From Prosopocoilus inquinatus (Eukaryota; Arthropoda; Insecta; Coleoptera; Lucanidae), in NCBI GenBank assembly GCA_036172665.1, contig CM069876.1, positions 868,001 to 932,000 on the forward strand: a stretch of 64,000 nucleotides of DNA, given 5' to 3'. The stretch's first letter is position 1; every line of letters starts with the position of its first letter. Below are positions 11,994-23,060 of this stretch, piece after piece. The translations under genes and the position numbers were made by a program. The notes under the pieces are model-generated. The model was given only the letters and a program-made list of their open reading frames with translations. It had not been told where the DNA came from and did not search any database.

Positions 11994-13939
11994 CAGCGTG
12001 GAAACTAAGTAGCGGATAAAATCCATAACTCCGTTAATATTTGTAATAAAGCAAAAATCTAAAAGGGGTATAGCGATTCAAATTACAGCGCATAAGAAGA
12101 AGTATATTTTGAGATATTTTCATGAATTTTTTTTAAGTTATGACGTCATCAAGATTTTTTTTAAATGACAACCTATATTTTTTATTTTTCATTTCGGTGG
12201 GTTTTTTTAACCTACTTTCAACAGTATAAAATTTTGAATCGATTACATAACAAAAAATTCAAGAAAAACGGCCATAAAAGTTTAATTGTAAAGTTGAAGA
12301 AATTAACAGAATATCTAGTTAGCTAGGTGTAAAACAAACAAAATTTGTTTGATTGACAAGAACTTGTAAATACCTATCACAATAAAGTGAGTATTTTTAT
12401 TCCCTGTGGATAGTAGGAGTTACACTAATTATTAAAAACCTTTTACCAAAATGGTGTTGCTGACTGAAAAACAAAGAAAAAGAAAGAAGTTCTAATGATG
12501 ATTGGGTATGGCGATCGAATTACAACTTATCAAGAGGTGTGTCGACTTTTTATAGACAAATATCCTGATCAGCAAATAAGTCAATCCACAGTCAGCAGAA
12601 TAGAAAATAAATTTCGAAATTACGGTATTGTGAAAGACCTTCTAAAAACTGGCCACCCTAAGACAAAATTAATTGACGATGTGCAGCTTGATATTTTACT
12701 AGAAATAGAAAATAATCCGCATTCGACTAGTCGAGACATTGCTTTAGAGCACAACCTGAGCCATACCTCCGTACTGAAACTTTTAAAAATGCAAAAGTTT
12801 CATCCGTATAAAGTAAAATTAGTCCATGAGTTAGCAGAAACTGACTATGATCATAGACAAGAATTTTGTGAAGAAATGTTGGAAATTTGCAATCGTGATC
12901 CAATGTTCTCGCAGCGTCTAATTTTTTCTGATGAGGCAAGTTTTACTTTACATGGAACTGTTAACAGACATAATTGTCGATATTGGTCTAGGGAAAATCC
13001 CCACTGGATGCAAGAAGCTCATACTCAACATCCCCAGAAGCTCAACGTATGAACAGGAATTGTCGGTGACAGTATTTTAGGTCCATTCTTTATCGAAGAT
13101 AATTTAACTGGTGAGAAATATCTACACTTCTTACAATTCGAATTAGTACCTGCATTGGCGATATTATTTCCTAATGAAAATGACTGTGACGTACCAAACA
13201 ATAACATTTGGATGCAACACGACGGTGCTCCGCCACACTACGCAGTTGATGTGCGACGTTATTTGGACGAGATGTTCCCAGGTAGATGGATTGGAAGAAG
13301 AGGTCCAATGGAATGGCCAGCTAGATCCCCTGATCTAACGCCATTAGACTTTTTTCTATGGGGGTACTTGAAAAGCAAGGTGTATAAAAATAGACCTAAC
13401 AACTTAGACGATCTTAAAGAAAGAATTCGACAGGAGTGTAGGTTAATAACACCTCAAACTATTCAAAATGTAATAAATGAATTTTATGAGCGTCTTGGGT
13501 ATTGTCAGTTGGTGCATGGTCGTCAGTTTGAACATTTATTGTGATTTCAATGACTGTCAAAATCAAATTTTGTTTATTTACACCTTAATTTTGTTTCGTT
13601 TTAAACCTAGCAAACTAGATGTTCTGTTTATTTCTTCAACTTTACAATCAAACTTTTATGGCCGTTTTTCTTGAATTTTTTGTTATGTAATCGATTCAAA
13701 ATTTTATACTGTTGAAAGCAAGTTAAAGAATCCCACCGAAATAAAAAATAAAAAATATAGGTTGTCATTTAAAAAAAATCTTGATGACGTCATAACTTTA
13801 AAAAAATTCATGAAAATATCTCAAAATATACTTCTTCTTATGCGCTGCAATTTGAATCGCTATACCCCTTTTAGATTTTTGCTTTATTACAAATATTAAC
13901 GGAGTTATGGATTTTATCCGCTACTTAGTTTCCACGCTG
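11994..13939 (+). mobile_element. Mariner-group element with about 330-bp TIRs
   Basis: TIRs begin CAGCGTGGAAAC and run from 11994 to about 12327 and from about 13606 to 13939, with weaker pairing continuing inward after a small indel. A TA dinucleotide flanks each end (11992-11993 and 13940-13941), the expected Tc1/mariner target duplication. The two TIRs differ at only a modest number of positions, so the insertion is fairly young. Between them lies one transposase gene. The element has landed inside an aaatggaacac-type repeat, whose halves are left on both sides. Confidence 0.92.
12451..13544 (+). pseudogene. Mariner-like transposase (DUF4817-type N-terminus, DDD catalytic core)
   Basis: The likely start is the ATG at 12451 (MVLLTEKQR); a one-base slip in the A/G run at about 12472-12488 moves the frame to the one opening at 12495. 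The N-terminal part (to about residue 65) is a helix-turn-helix of the DUF4817 kind, with ITTYQEVCRLF and QQISQSTVSRI. The catalytic part shows FSDEASF (first D), WMQHDGAPPHY (second D) and SPDLTPLDFFLWG (third D); I count 41 residues between the last two, so DD41D. A single in-frame TGA at 13050-13052, where tryptophan is expected after LNV, breaks the frame, which then continues intact to the stop at 13544. The protein would cut and rejoin the TIRs; two lesions make this copy inactive, but it is nearly whole. Confidence 0.9.
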
Positions 13940-13941
13940 TA

Positions 13942-15534
13942 TATTTTATTGCAGTTTCGGTTAGCCCTCGAAGAGATGATAAAAATGATATAACATTATA
14001 CTTACTTATTTTCAGTATTTACCGAATTATTTTTAATTTCATGCAAAAAATAGGTCATGTTTGATTGTCTGCCAAATTGTCAATTTTAGTGATACGACAA
14101 TCAACCTTAGACCAAAATATTTCCAAATCTCTTTACTTTAACAATAGTCAATGCTTTTAAAAATCTAGCCACTATCAATAATACTACGATTCAGTTCGCA
14201 TGTTGTAAAATTAGTCATTTTTTACAAATGTTACGTTAATCTTTAAAGAGTAACCCAAGATACGACTTGTTCGAAGAGTAAAATCACCATTTCAAAATTT
14301 TGTAAATTCACGTTGGGCATGTCTTACATTAAGAGACTCTTTGTCTTCTTCTTCACAGATATTCTGAGCCACTTGTACGGCCGTGCTTTCCTTCTCAAAC
14401 GCGTATAACAACAGTTCAAGAATTCTTCGTTTCTGGTTATTCTTACAACTAAATACGGGTTAATTCGCGAATAAAAAGTTATGTCTCGCTACCTTTCGAA
14501 ATAAGAATTAGTTGACAACGAAGAAAAATTACATTTTTTCCGAATAACCTAATAAGTTAATTATTAAAATCAATATCATGAAAGTGAAATTAACACACAG
14601 GCTTGGTCATACTACTGTTGAATATTACATTTTTTTTACTCTATGATAAAATTACACTTCCTTTAGAAATGACTCTTTCAACATCGATCGATTCGAGTGG
14701 TCTCTGGGCGAATGAGATAGTGCAGACATCTCCATGACAATGCAGCTTACTCATCCGCGAATTTCCCGGCACACTTTGATATGCTAATCAGAGCTTTGAT
14801 CTGTTAGCAGAGTGTCCAATACTGAGCACATCAAATTATTTCTAACATTTCTTTATTGTTCGAACAATTTATACTTAACGAAAAATATGAAGAACATTGT
14901 GTATATCTAGAAAACCGTTCAAAATAGAAATTGCACTATAACTTCTAAAAAAAAAAAACAGTCTCTATTTCTTTTCGGGCTGCAAATGTACAGTAGAAAA
15001 AGAAACTATAAGCTTCCGTTTATTCGTAAATGTGTCCATCAAGTTTAAATCGCCCGTGAAACGATCAGCCAACCGTCTATAAAAAAAATCGCAGTGTTGT
15101 TTCACGTGGCATCGGGGGTTGCCCATTCTGTATTATCCCTCTATTCATCTATTGTCGTATTCTCGCACGGTGGTCACAATACAACCTGCGTTTCATTTTT
15201 CATTTTCCTGAACATCGCAGTTGACGACCAATCATTATTAATGCATATACAGGGTGTGAATGAGACGCAGAGAGAAAAGCACATCACGTTGGCCTTCAGA
15301 AGTTTTATTTTCTTATCGGTTTTATCTTTGACTCTATGTTTAATTCTTTCAAATATAAAAATGTCCTTTAAGACTTGAAATCTTTCCCGTTTGGAGGAGT
15401 TAATAATGATGGAGTTTGCCCTATATAAAATGTGGCGTTTTCACCAGGATAATATTCAAGAACATAATGTTCCTAATCATAAGAAAGTTTTAGCAGTTAA
15501 AGTTTCTTAATTTCTTCTTTAATTTATACCTGTA
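13942..15534. other. Non-coding stretch
   Basis: No gene recognised. A less A+T-rich block at about 14690-14850 could be regulatory. A 94-residue plus-strand frame at 15094-15378 is hydrophobic but starts in ordinary non-coding-looking DNA and has no motif I know; atacagggtgtgaatgaga within it resembles a MITE end. Confidence 0.4.
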
Positions 15535-16372
15535 CTGTGCGTCCATAGATTTCCTGCAATGGTAGAGTGACATGTAATTTTGGTGTATTCTTAATTGTTT
15601 CAATTGTTTTAAGCATTTCCTTTGTTAAAAAAATGAGAAACCGCAATTAAATTGGCCTTACTTAATGGGGCTTACAAATTACACGAAAATTTTTATTAGT
15701 TTTACTATGGGAAAAAATTATTCAATGTAATTTCCATCCACCTCTACGCACATTTCTACCCTGCATCTAAATTTTGTATACACGTTTGTTAACGTTTCAA
15801 TTTCTATTTCACTAATTACCGTTGGTATTTTTTCATTTAAAACTTTCTGAATTTGTACCATGACCAATGTGTTGGTGTAGTATGTCTGATCCAACTTCCA
15901 GGCAAATGGTCATCAAGCTACCCCTTACTTAAATTTGCGGAATGTGCAGGACATCCATCCTGTTGAAAATAAATGTTTTCGAAACACACATCCGCCAGTG
16001 ACGGTAAGGCAAAATTTTCTAGCATTTGCAAATAACTGAAATGATTAAAATTTTCTTCCAAAAAAATAAAGGCTAATAATTTTGTCATTTCCCATAACTT
16101 TAACTAGAGGCATTAATTATCAACAAGAGCTTAAGCAATAAGTTTCATTAATCATTTTGACAGATCCGGGTAATGTGACAATTCTAAATGTAATTTGAAC
16201 TTCGGCAAATTCTTTTTGTGTATTTAACGCCATAAACGAGGCAGTTCGTGAACTTTTCTTCATTTTTGTAGGTTTTAATGCAAGCAAAAGTTTTTATAAA
16301 GAATAACTTTTTTTCCTAAAACGTAAAATAAAAAAGTTTTTCCTCTATTGCAGAAAATCCGAGGACACAGAG
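15535..16372 (-). mobile_element. Internally deleted mariner-like element, copy A
   Basis: Termini ctgtgcgtccatag and its partner (rc ctctgtgtcctcgg) are each flanked by TA (15533-15534, 16373-16374). It is the same family as 25138-25904 but in the opposite orientation. On the minus strand, degraded transposase pieces can be read (ADVCFENIYFQ, DGCPAHS, LDDHLPGSWI), after which the coding sequence jumps to the far C-terminus. Both copies have this same jump, so the deletion happened before the copies were made and the deleted form itself was mobilised. Confidence 0.88.
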
Positions 16373-16609
16373 TACATTCTTTATTAATAAAATTGTTTCC
16401 ACAAACTGCAACTTTATTATTAAATAAACTCTAAATCTATCAGAAGGATTCACAAAATGTCTGTGTCGCATTCGACGACGACGTTTCCTAGTTTTATTTT
16501 AATTAATCAGCGGTACTTACGAATTGCCGTTTTTGGGTGTTAAAAGAAAAAATGATATATCAGTAACTCTTACGAGACTACATTCTTTATTTTATTTGAT
16601 TAATGTTAA

Positions 16610-16820
16610 ATAACTGTTCTTCTTTCTTTGCTTTGCGCAGCAATCTGCACATTCATTGTCTTATGGCCTATACCATTCCAGACAATTTGCTTTGTTTAAC
16701 AAGCTGGGTCATAATCCGGACAACACAAACATCCATGGCCCTGTGGGACTCGAACCCACGCCGACAAGTGGCTCGACTTTATAAGTCGGCTAGGTTAACC
16801 GCTGTCACACTCACCTGCCC
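16610..16820 (-). repeat. tRNA-derived SINE or tRNA-like relic
   Basis: On the minus strand, 16820-16738 resembles a tRNA: an A-box-like tgtgacagcgg, an anticodon-type hairpin cgac-ttataaa-gtcg, a perfect T arm (gtggg-ttcgagt-cccac) and a perfect B box ggttcgagtcc. The acceptor ends do not pair, so it is not a working tRNA gene. The sequence that follows (atggatgtttgtgttgtcc and onward to about 16610) would be a SINE body. Internal RNA polymerase III promoter elements of this kind drive SINEs. Body boundaries are a guess. Confidence 0.6.
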
Positions 16821-17569
16821 TAAATAATTGTTTCGTGTAAAGCAGTGTTCAATTTCAAAATCTGAATTTAAAACTTAAAATATTACTACAGGTAGTAACT
16901 TTTGCTTGATAATTAATTTCCTCATTATTTCTTTTTGGATTCGTTGGAAATAATCAGTTATTTAGAAAAAATAATAATGTTTTTGATAGATGAAGTTTGA
17001 AGACAAAGCTTGTGATGAGAACGTCAGCAATGAAATTATTAATAAATTATTTTTTGCATTCGCTCTCTAAAATTCATATTTTGTCAATTCCGGAACACGG
17101 GAATTATTGCCCATGTTGCTTTACATCCTAGTTTTTCTTCAATCACTAATTAATGTCATTTCAATGACAAAAGCCACTACTTGTGAAAAATTCTCTTCGT
17201 CGGATGGCACAGAGTTGTTATAAATAATTCATAGAAATAACACTATTTCAAAGTAAATTCTCCGAAAAGCGGAGTGTGAAAAACAAGACTTGAAAAAGGA
17301 GGACGAAGAAAAGCCACTTGGAAGAATCCGCTTACAATACATAAAAGACACGAGGGACAAAGTCCTCAGGAAACACTAACCGAATTAGAAACACAGAGAT
17401 CCTATAAAATCATTTACCAGGATTGCAACAGAGGCTGTAATATGACAAAGTAACAGAAGAATAAGTTTGAGAAGGGAACAAGAAAAACTTCTTTACCTGC
17501 ATCACACGTAACAACCACCCAAGATAGATTCTGGCAAAAAGAAACGTTAGCAAATATGCAACATATTGT
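16821..17569. other. Non-coding stretch
   Basis: A+T-rich DNA; the part from about 17270 to 17560 is purine-rich and could be decayed coding sequence, but no motif is recognisable. Confidence 0.4.
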
Positions 17570-17571
17570 TA

Positions 17572-17820
17572 CCCTAATTTATTGTAAAACCTCGTAACTC
17601 CAAAAATGCAAATTTTACAGAAGGCAACTTTTTTTTTCATAATTTTGTGCATCAAAAAGTATAAAAATAATACTATATAATACGATATAATCACAGTGGA
17701 GGCCAAATAAAATGAAATTATGTTAGCATTTTTATATTTTTTGATGCACAAAATTATGAAAAAAAAGTTGCCTTCTGTAAAATTTGCATTTTTGGAGTTG
17801 CGAGGTTTTACAAATTAGGG
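17572..17820. mobile_element. MITE with about 90-bp TIRs
   Basis: The left arm from ccctaatttattgtaaaacc pairs with the right arm ending ggttttacaaattaggg; both continue through tgcaaattttacagaaggca and cataattttgtgcatcaaaa. TA flanks both ends (17570-17571, 17821-17822), suggesting Tc1/mariner-type mobilisation. Arms are almost identical, so it is young. No coding capacity. Confidence 0.88.
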
Positions 17821-17822
17821 TA

Positions 17823-18555
17823 ACGATACATCAAAAAAGAATCGTACTAGAAGCAATAGAAATAGAAAAACATCTAGCAATCAAAGCACAAGACACGAAA
17901 CTTTACACTTACTAGTAACGTAAAAATCATCACTGCAGACCAAAGGCGTTTAAATGTTCCGCCTTTTATCACTCGTGAAATTTACTAAAATTTCCATCAG
18001 TTGTATAAACTAATTTTCCTCATACTTTTAGGTTATTGTGAAGGCTGATACTATTAGGCCTTTTCGTTAATTCAATCAAATTGATCTGTTTACAGTATTT
18101 TTCTCACTCATACACTGAAGCGAAGTTTTTTCTTAATTTCTACCATTGTTATGTATCGATCGAATTATCGAAAATGCCTATTATTAAAGCAGAAAATGTA
18201 TTTTATTTTATTTTTTTAGAAGTCACTAGAACAGCGGATCATTTACAACACGACCTATTAGATTTCACAAGACGGATTCTCTTATCCGCCCTGCGCAATT
18301 TATACCGGGTTTTCACCAAAATGTTCTTCTGACTGGATGCTTTGTAATCACTGTAAAAGAAATACGCCTTTCCATTTAAATTTCTTTGGGAAACTGGGAA
18401 AAACTATTGCTCTTGCAAATATCGCCCTCTAACTACTTTATAACAAAGTAGCCGGAGTCGTTGAATACAAATTTTAAATCAGCTTAAAATCCCCTTTCAA
18501 ATGAGCCGAAGTTTGTTAATTTCTGATAAAAACTACTGATGTTATGATATTTTTT
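17823..18555. other. Non-coding stretch
   Basis: No gene supported. A plus-strand frame at 18081-18332 includes a t-rich tract ending in ag at about 18220 followed by ~100 bp of more balanced sequence, which could be a splice acceptor and exon relic; no family recognised. Confidence 0.3.
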
Positions 18556-18866
18556 AGCAAAAAATTTTGTGCAAATCGTTTTTGATTGCAATGAAAACAT
18601 CGAGCAGCCTCTGTACAGCTGTTTCAGCCCTGCTTGGGGTTTCTTCAGCAGAGACGTAGCTCGACATTCCCACTGCAAACAAAAACGGCTTGTCCAATTT
18701 ATTTGCAATTGCGATGTAAGAGTGATGAACAGATAAAATAGCGATATACGTTCGCTTTTTGACCTGATATTGCATGGGGGACTTATTAGGAGCAAATCCG
18801 TTTCAATTTGTCTTTCCTACTGCAATGTCAGGTCAAAAAGCGATCGTAAGATATCGCTATTTTATC
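18556..18866 (+). repeat. Two-module interspersed repeat, copy 1
   Basis: Module A (about 18570-18690) contains, on the minus strand, gctgaaacagctgtacagag and related sequence found again at 19365-19485 and 57415-57535. Module B (about 18745-18866) ends gaggtcaaaaagcga-like sequence (caggtcaaaaagcgatcgta) found again at 19195-19265, 49735-49785 and 52120-52160. In this copy B is part of a palindrome: 18722-18768 is complementary to 18813-18866. Class unknown. Confidence 0.75.
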
Positions 18867-19194
18867 TGATATTTTTTATAGTAAATAATTCAACTGTTTT
18901 CTCCACCCTTATTGGCGGTGATACGATAATATGTCTAAAATCAAAGTTTTGCAGAATCAATTCAGCTTTCTAATGGCGCTATCAAAGCTGCACCTTATTC
19001 TGAGACTTGTTAGTAAAAATAATTAATTACGGTTTGCTATATACAGCCGATCTCCGACGATCTTGAGACACCCGGTATATTTAGTGCGAAATTTCTCAGT
19101 TTTGGCACTAGTTATGCAAATTGTTTTTTGGCATTTAAATTAATTAAAATCAGTTTCTAATAATTAGTAAATGATTTGTATTGAAAAGAACAAC

Positions 19195-19490
19195 GAACAG
19201 TTTAAACAGCGACATCCTACAGTCGCTTTTTGACCTAACATTTCATTAGAATTGACAAATTGAAGCCAGTTTTGATACATAATAAGTAATCCCATACAAG
19301 GCGGCCATGCTTGCTGTCAAAGCATAATGAAAGTTTTAATTTTTTTTTTTGTTACAAATCATTTTGGTTTGCAGTGGAACTCTCGAGCTACGGTTCTGCC
19401 GGTGAAGCCCCCAAACAGGGCTCAAACAGCTGTACGGAGGCTGCTCCGGCGATTCACTGCAATCAAAAACGATTTGCAACATTTTTTTTT
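19195..19490 (-). repeat. Two-module interspersed repeat, copy 2 (inverted)
   Basis: The reverse complement has the same order as copy 1: module A (about 19485-19365), then tgctttgacagcaagcatgg (19325-19300), then module B ending taggtcaaaaagcgactgta. It is therefore the same element in the opposite orientation about 450 bp away. The connecting piece is shared with 52027-52060. Confidence 0.75.
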
Positions 19491-19661
19491 TTTTGAAAAC
19501 ATTAACGTAATTGAACACGAAATTACAATATAAAACTTCGCAAACCAGTATTAAAATAAAGAAAACTTTTGATTTGAATATAATAGACACTTGGCTGTGC
19601 TTTAGCGATATTTGTCAAACAAGGCATAACTAAGTAATTTTTAAAGAATTACATTACTGAC

Positions 19662-19785
19662 GGCCGTTTTCATAACAGGACTTTAAATTTAAAGTTACTT
19701 TAACTTAAAAAAAATACATTTGTTTCCCTATTCTTAAAGTGACTTTAAATTAAAGCTTCCTTAAAGTCTGATTATGAAAACGGCC
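19662..19785. mobile_element. Short MITE, TIR ggccgttttcataa
   Basis: Hairpin-like element: ggccgttttcataacaggac at the left pairs with gtctgattatgaaaacggcc at the right, with aagt.actttaa repeats inside. The same family is at 44303-44446 and 50619-50763, where 3-bp TSDs (tta, taa) suggest PIF/Harbinger mobilisation. Confidence 0.8.
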
Positions 19786-19956
19786 ATGAATGACACAATA
19801 AACAAAGAATATTACAGAAACAATAAGGAAACTTAAGAAATTGATTGTTTTATTTTGTCGATGAGTGTACAGTACACCTATCCAAACTAGTATAAAATTT
19901 CAAACTATTTTTCCTGATTCAGTCGTAATTAAATCATTTGTAGAATTAGTGTTACC

Positions 19957-21332
19957 TAGCGACCCTCTAGTAAGAGTCTGGCAGAATGGCGTGCACTTTT
20001 AATTGATTCCGCTGTATTTCAGCAAAAATGTACTGTGCCAATCATAAGAAAGAATGAAAGTGCAGTTTGGCGCCAAATGTATGTACACATTAGTAATAAT
20101 CAAACTTCGTTTTGAACTTAAATATTTTTTGAAAATCATTTTTAATTTTTGCCAGACATTGTGGCATTTGCAAAAATGTTCAGTGTTTCACTATCGATTG
20201 ATTATTTGCCAGAACTATCAACCGATAATGAAACGTTGAGGTTTTGTGCAATTTCCACAGCATCCGGCAAAGATTAACAATAATTTTCATCCGATAAGAA
20301 TCGACTTTAATTATTAAATATTTTATTAATTCAGTGAATAATATGAGACCGTAAGTAATTATTAATAAACAAAATTCTTACCTTACAGAGAATTCTTATT
20401 TGATGGATTATCAAGATTTATAAAGAAGGATTTTCGATAAGAATGATCTCACTTTCAAATAGTATCGGGAGCCTTCGGTAAAACATAAGTCAACGCCGAA
20501 GAAAATTTTTAGGCTCTGTGTGCCCTTCCTTTGGATGTGATCTTTTTTTAACCGAAAGTGAGCACTGTGAAGTTGGAATATTCTATTTGTTTTAAATTGC
20601 TTCTTTTAAAGAGATGTGAAGAGCACAAGACCGCAATTTCAAAATATTTTCACTTAGTAGAAATCTGCAACATAAATGTAATCGTTACCTGTAACTTAAT
20701 ACCTTCACGAACGTCTTAACTTTGATAGGATAATAAGTATTAATTAAAATAACACAAAAGCAATAAAACATTAATAATAAAAATACATATCATGAGACTT
20801 CGCTGAGCATTACAGCTTACGAGTGTACTTCTTTTTCAACATACTGATCCTTGAAGTGCGTAAGAAAGTTGGGGGTATCTAAATCATCATTTTGATTTTT
20901 GATTTTTTAGTGACTCTTTGCATTGAAATCTAACACATACTGAGAAAACTGTCGAGGCTTTAAATCTATTTATATAGCCACAAGTACTACAAACTTATAT
21001 ATTTATGCACACGGATATTTAAATTAATACAGAAATCATCGAATACCTCACCAAGTAAACCATAACCCCCTTAAATAGCCATTTCTGTGGGTGATTTTTT
21101 ACGTGTAAGTCAATGGAGAACAAATTGCCTATACCACACTACAAATGGCGGACTGCGCGTGCCACCAGGTTCAATTCCGTACCCCTATAGTTAGCCATCC
21201 ATTGTTTTAAATCCATGGAAGTTTGACTTTGAAAGAGCAAGCAAGTTATAAAGTATTGTCAGTTTGACACTGACAGGACTCTTTTTGTTGAAAGATGACC
21301 GCTTCTGCCAGGCTCTAACTAGAGGGTCTCTA
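19957..21332. mobile_element. hAT-type non-autonomous element
   Basis: TIRs: left TAGCGACCCTCTAGTAAGAG, right the complement of TAGAGACCCTCTAGTTAGAG, both continuing into ctggcag. Flanks gtgttacc (19949-19956) and gtattacc (21333-21340) are an 8-bp TSD with one difference. The interior is A+T-rich and I found no transposase motif. Confidence 0.8.
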
Positions 21333-21340
21333 GTATTACC

Positions 21341-22555
21341 TACCGAGACGCCCGAAAACTAAACCTGAACAAAGAAATGCAACTTCATTACAAACTGAAT
21401 AAGTATGAAGTTTGTATTATACGCGTTTTTTAAACATTAACAAAATTACTGTCGTCGCTTAAGAAACGATCCAATCCAACAGTTTTGAAACTTGATTTTC
21501 TATAAAAAAAAAGAAGAAAAAAGAAGAATCATCATCTAATTAATATAAAGGCATTGCGGTGTCGTATTGGTGTAAAAAATTGATAGGGATTTTTTTAAGA
21601 AGTAAATAATTAGTAAGTACGCAGTTGTCATAAACAGTGTTTCTTCGCAAAGCTAAATGGAATTTTAACTATGACAGTTTTATTTCGAAATAAAATTTAT
21701 CCAGCGATCTTTGCAGTTAAATAAATCGCGTTTATCTAAAACCAGAAAGAATTTATGAAAATGATCCCCGGTTTTGTGCGATCGTAGCGCCGCATTCCGC
21801 GGCTTAAACCTGCTTAATTATTACCGCATAAATAAGAGAAATGGTCCTAAGCTAAACAATTCTAGCGCCATTCACTTGTTTATGCGATCTTAAATTACGA
21901 GAAGGGCGAGAGAGCCACTTCACACCACGTGTTTAATAACTCAAACCGGCTAAAAATAGTTCGGGCTCTAACTCAAATCGAACTTGTCAGTTATCTCTAA
22001 ATAAGTTTAGAAACATGTCCATCCAAGTTACACCAGACTTCACACTGACGGAAATTATTCACTGATGGATATATTGATGTTTTAAAATGTTTAAAGTTTT
22101 CGGAGAAACGGAATGGGCTGCGTCTAAAAAAAGTTTAATTCAAGACGAAGACTGAATGCCCATGCTGAAACGGTTATAAAACGAGATTCCCTAATATCAG
22201 TGACCTTTCGAGGTCTTCTTCTTAAATTACATGAACTTAAATAATTGCAAATTATTTTGTTTTTTTTTATGTACGAGAAAAAAGATCAGTAGATATTAAA
22301 CAGGTTACCTTAAGCAAGAGAAATAATCTCTCGCCTTCTAAAATTTATTATTAAGATGTTGGCCAGAGTAAGACAATATAAATAATAAATAAAAATTCAG
22401 TATAGTAAAAATTAAAAATTACATCGGCTTCTGTTTTCGTTTGATTAATTGTTAATATCTTCTAAATTTCCCTGATTTTTAACATTGTATTCGGTTTGAT
22501 ATAATAAGTAGCTTGTCAAGTAAACACGCATAATTTAATTCTCCACATGAGGAAA
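21341..22555. other. Non-coding stretch with a candidate regulatory block
   Basis: From about 21740 to 22060 composition becomes balanced (gatcgtagcgccgcattccg, ccacttcacaccacgtg with an E-box-like cacgtg) with no reading frame or repeat relation. This may be conserved regulatory DNA. The rest is A+T-rich and unremarkable. Confidence 0.35.
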
Positions 22556-22559
22556 ATAC

Positions 22560-23060
22560 TTGCGTTAGAGATTTGTGTTCTTTAACATTAACCATTAAGG
22601 GTATATTTGTCTGTTCAAAATGTTCTAGCTTCCTTGGTTATCCTTATCACCGATGCTTCTTCCTATTTCATCAATCCAGTATCAAGTAATTCAGGAAACC
22701 TCGATTTAGCTTCAGTGTCTTGAGTTAGAGATTTATGCTTTGTGACCCTTAAGGATCTTTCTGTATGTCTTCCTTGCTTCTTTCTATTTCATTTTGTAAT
22801 CATCACTTCAGATATATTCAGTTTATGTTCATTTAGGCTTAAGCGTTAGAGATTCGTGTTCTTTAATACAAACCTTAAATGGGTTTCTCTTCTTTCAATC
22901 TATGATAAGTTTTGTACCTTCCTTGGTTTTCACCGATGATACTTCACATTTCTTTTTGTAATCAACAATCCAGACATGTTCAGCTAAGCTCGATATAGGC
23001 TTCACCGTTTTGCATTCTTTTCGACGTTAACCTTTAAGGACCTGTTTGCCTGCCTCTCCA
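22560..23060. repeat. Degenerate tandem array, about 130-160 bp period
   Basis: g.gttagagattt occurs at about 22562, 22722 and 22852, each followed by ttctttaa/ttgtgaccc, an aaccttaa-type run, cttccttgg, caccgatg.ttctt and tttcat..atcaatccag. A fourth, partial unit lies near 23000-23060. Units are strongly diverged and of unequal length, so the array is old. Confidence 0.65.

Noticed and set aside
13155..13544. Separate small gene downstream of the mariner stop
   Set aside because: It is in the same frame as the first part and holds the remaining catalytic residues, so it is the rest of one transposase.
15094..15378. Small membrane protein of 94 residues
   Set aside because: It is hydrophobic mostly because of T-rich DNA, and a MITE-like motif lies in it; no supporting signals.
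16738..16820. Functional tRNA gene
   Set aside because: The T arm and B box are good, but acceptor strands do not pair and the anticodon stem has a mismatch.
22560..23060. CRISPR-like array
   Set aside because: Repeats are long, unequal and diverged, with no unique spacers, and the window is eukaryotic.
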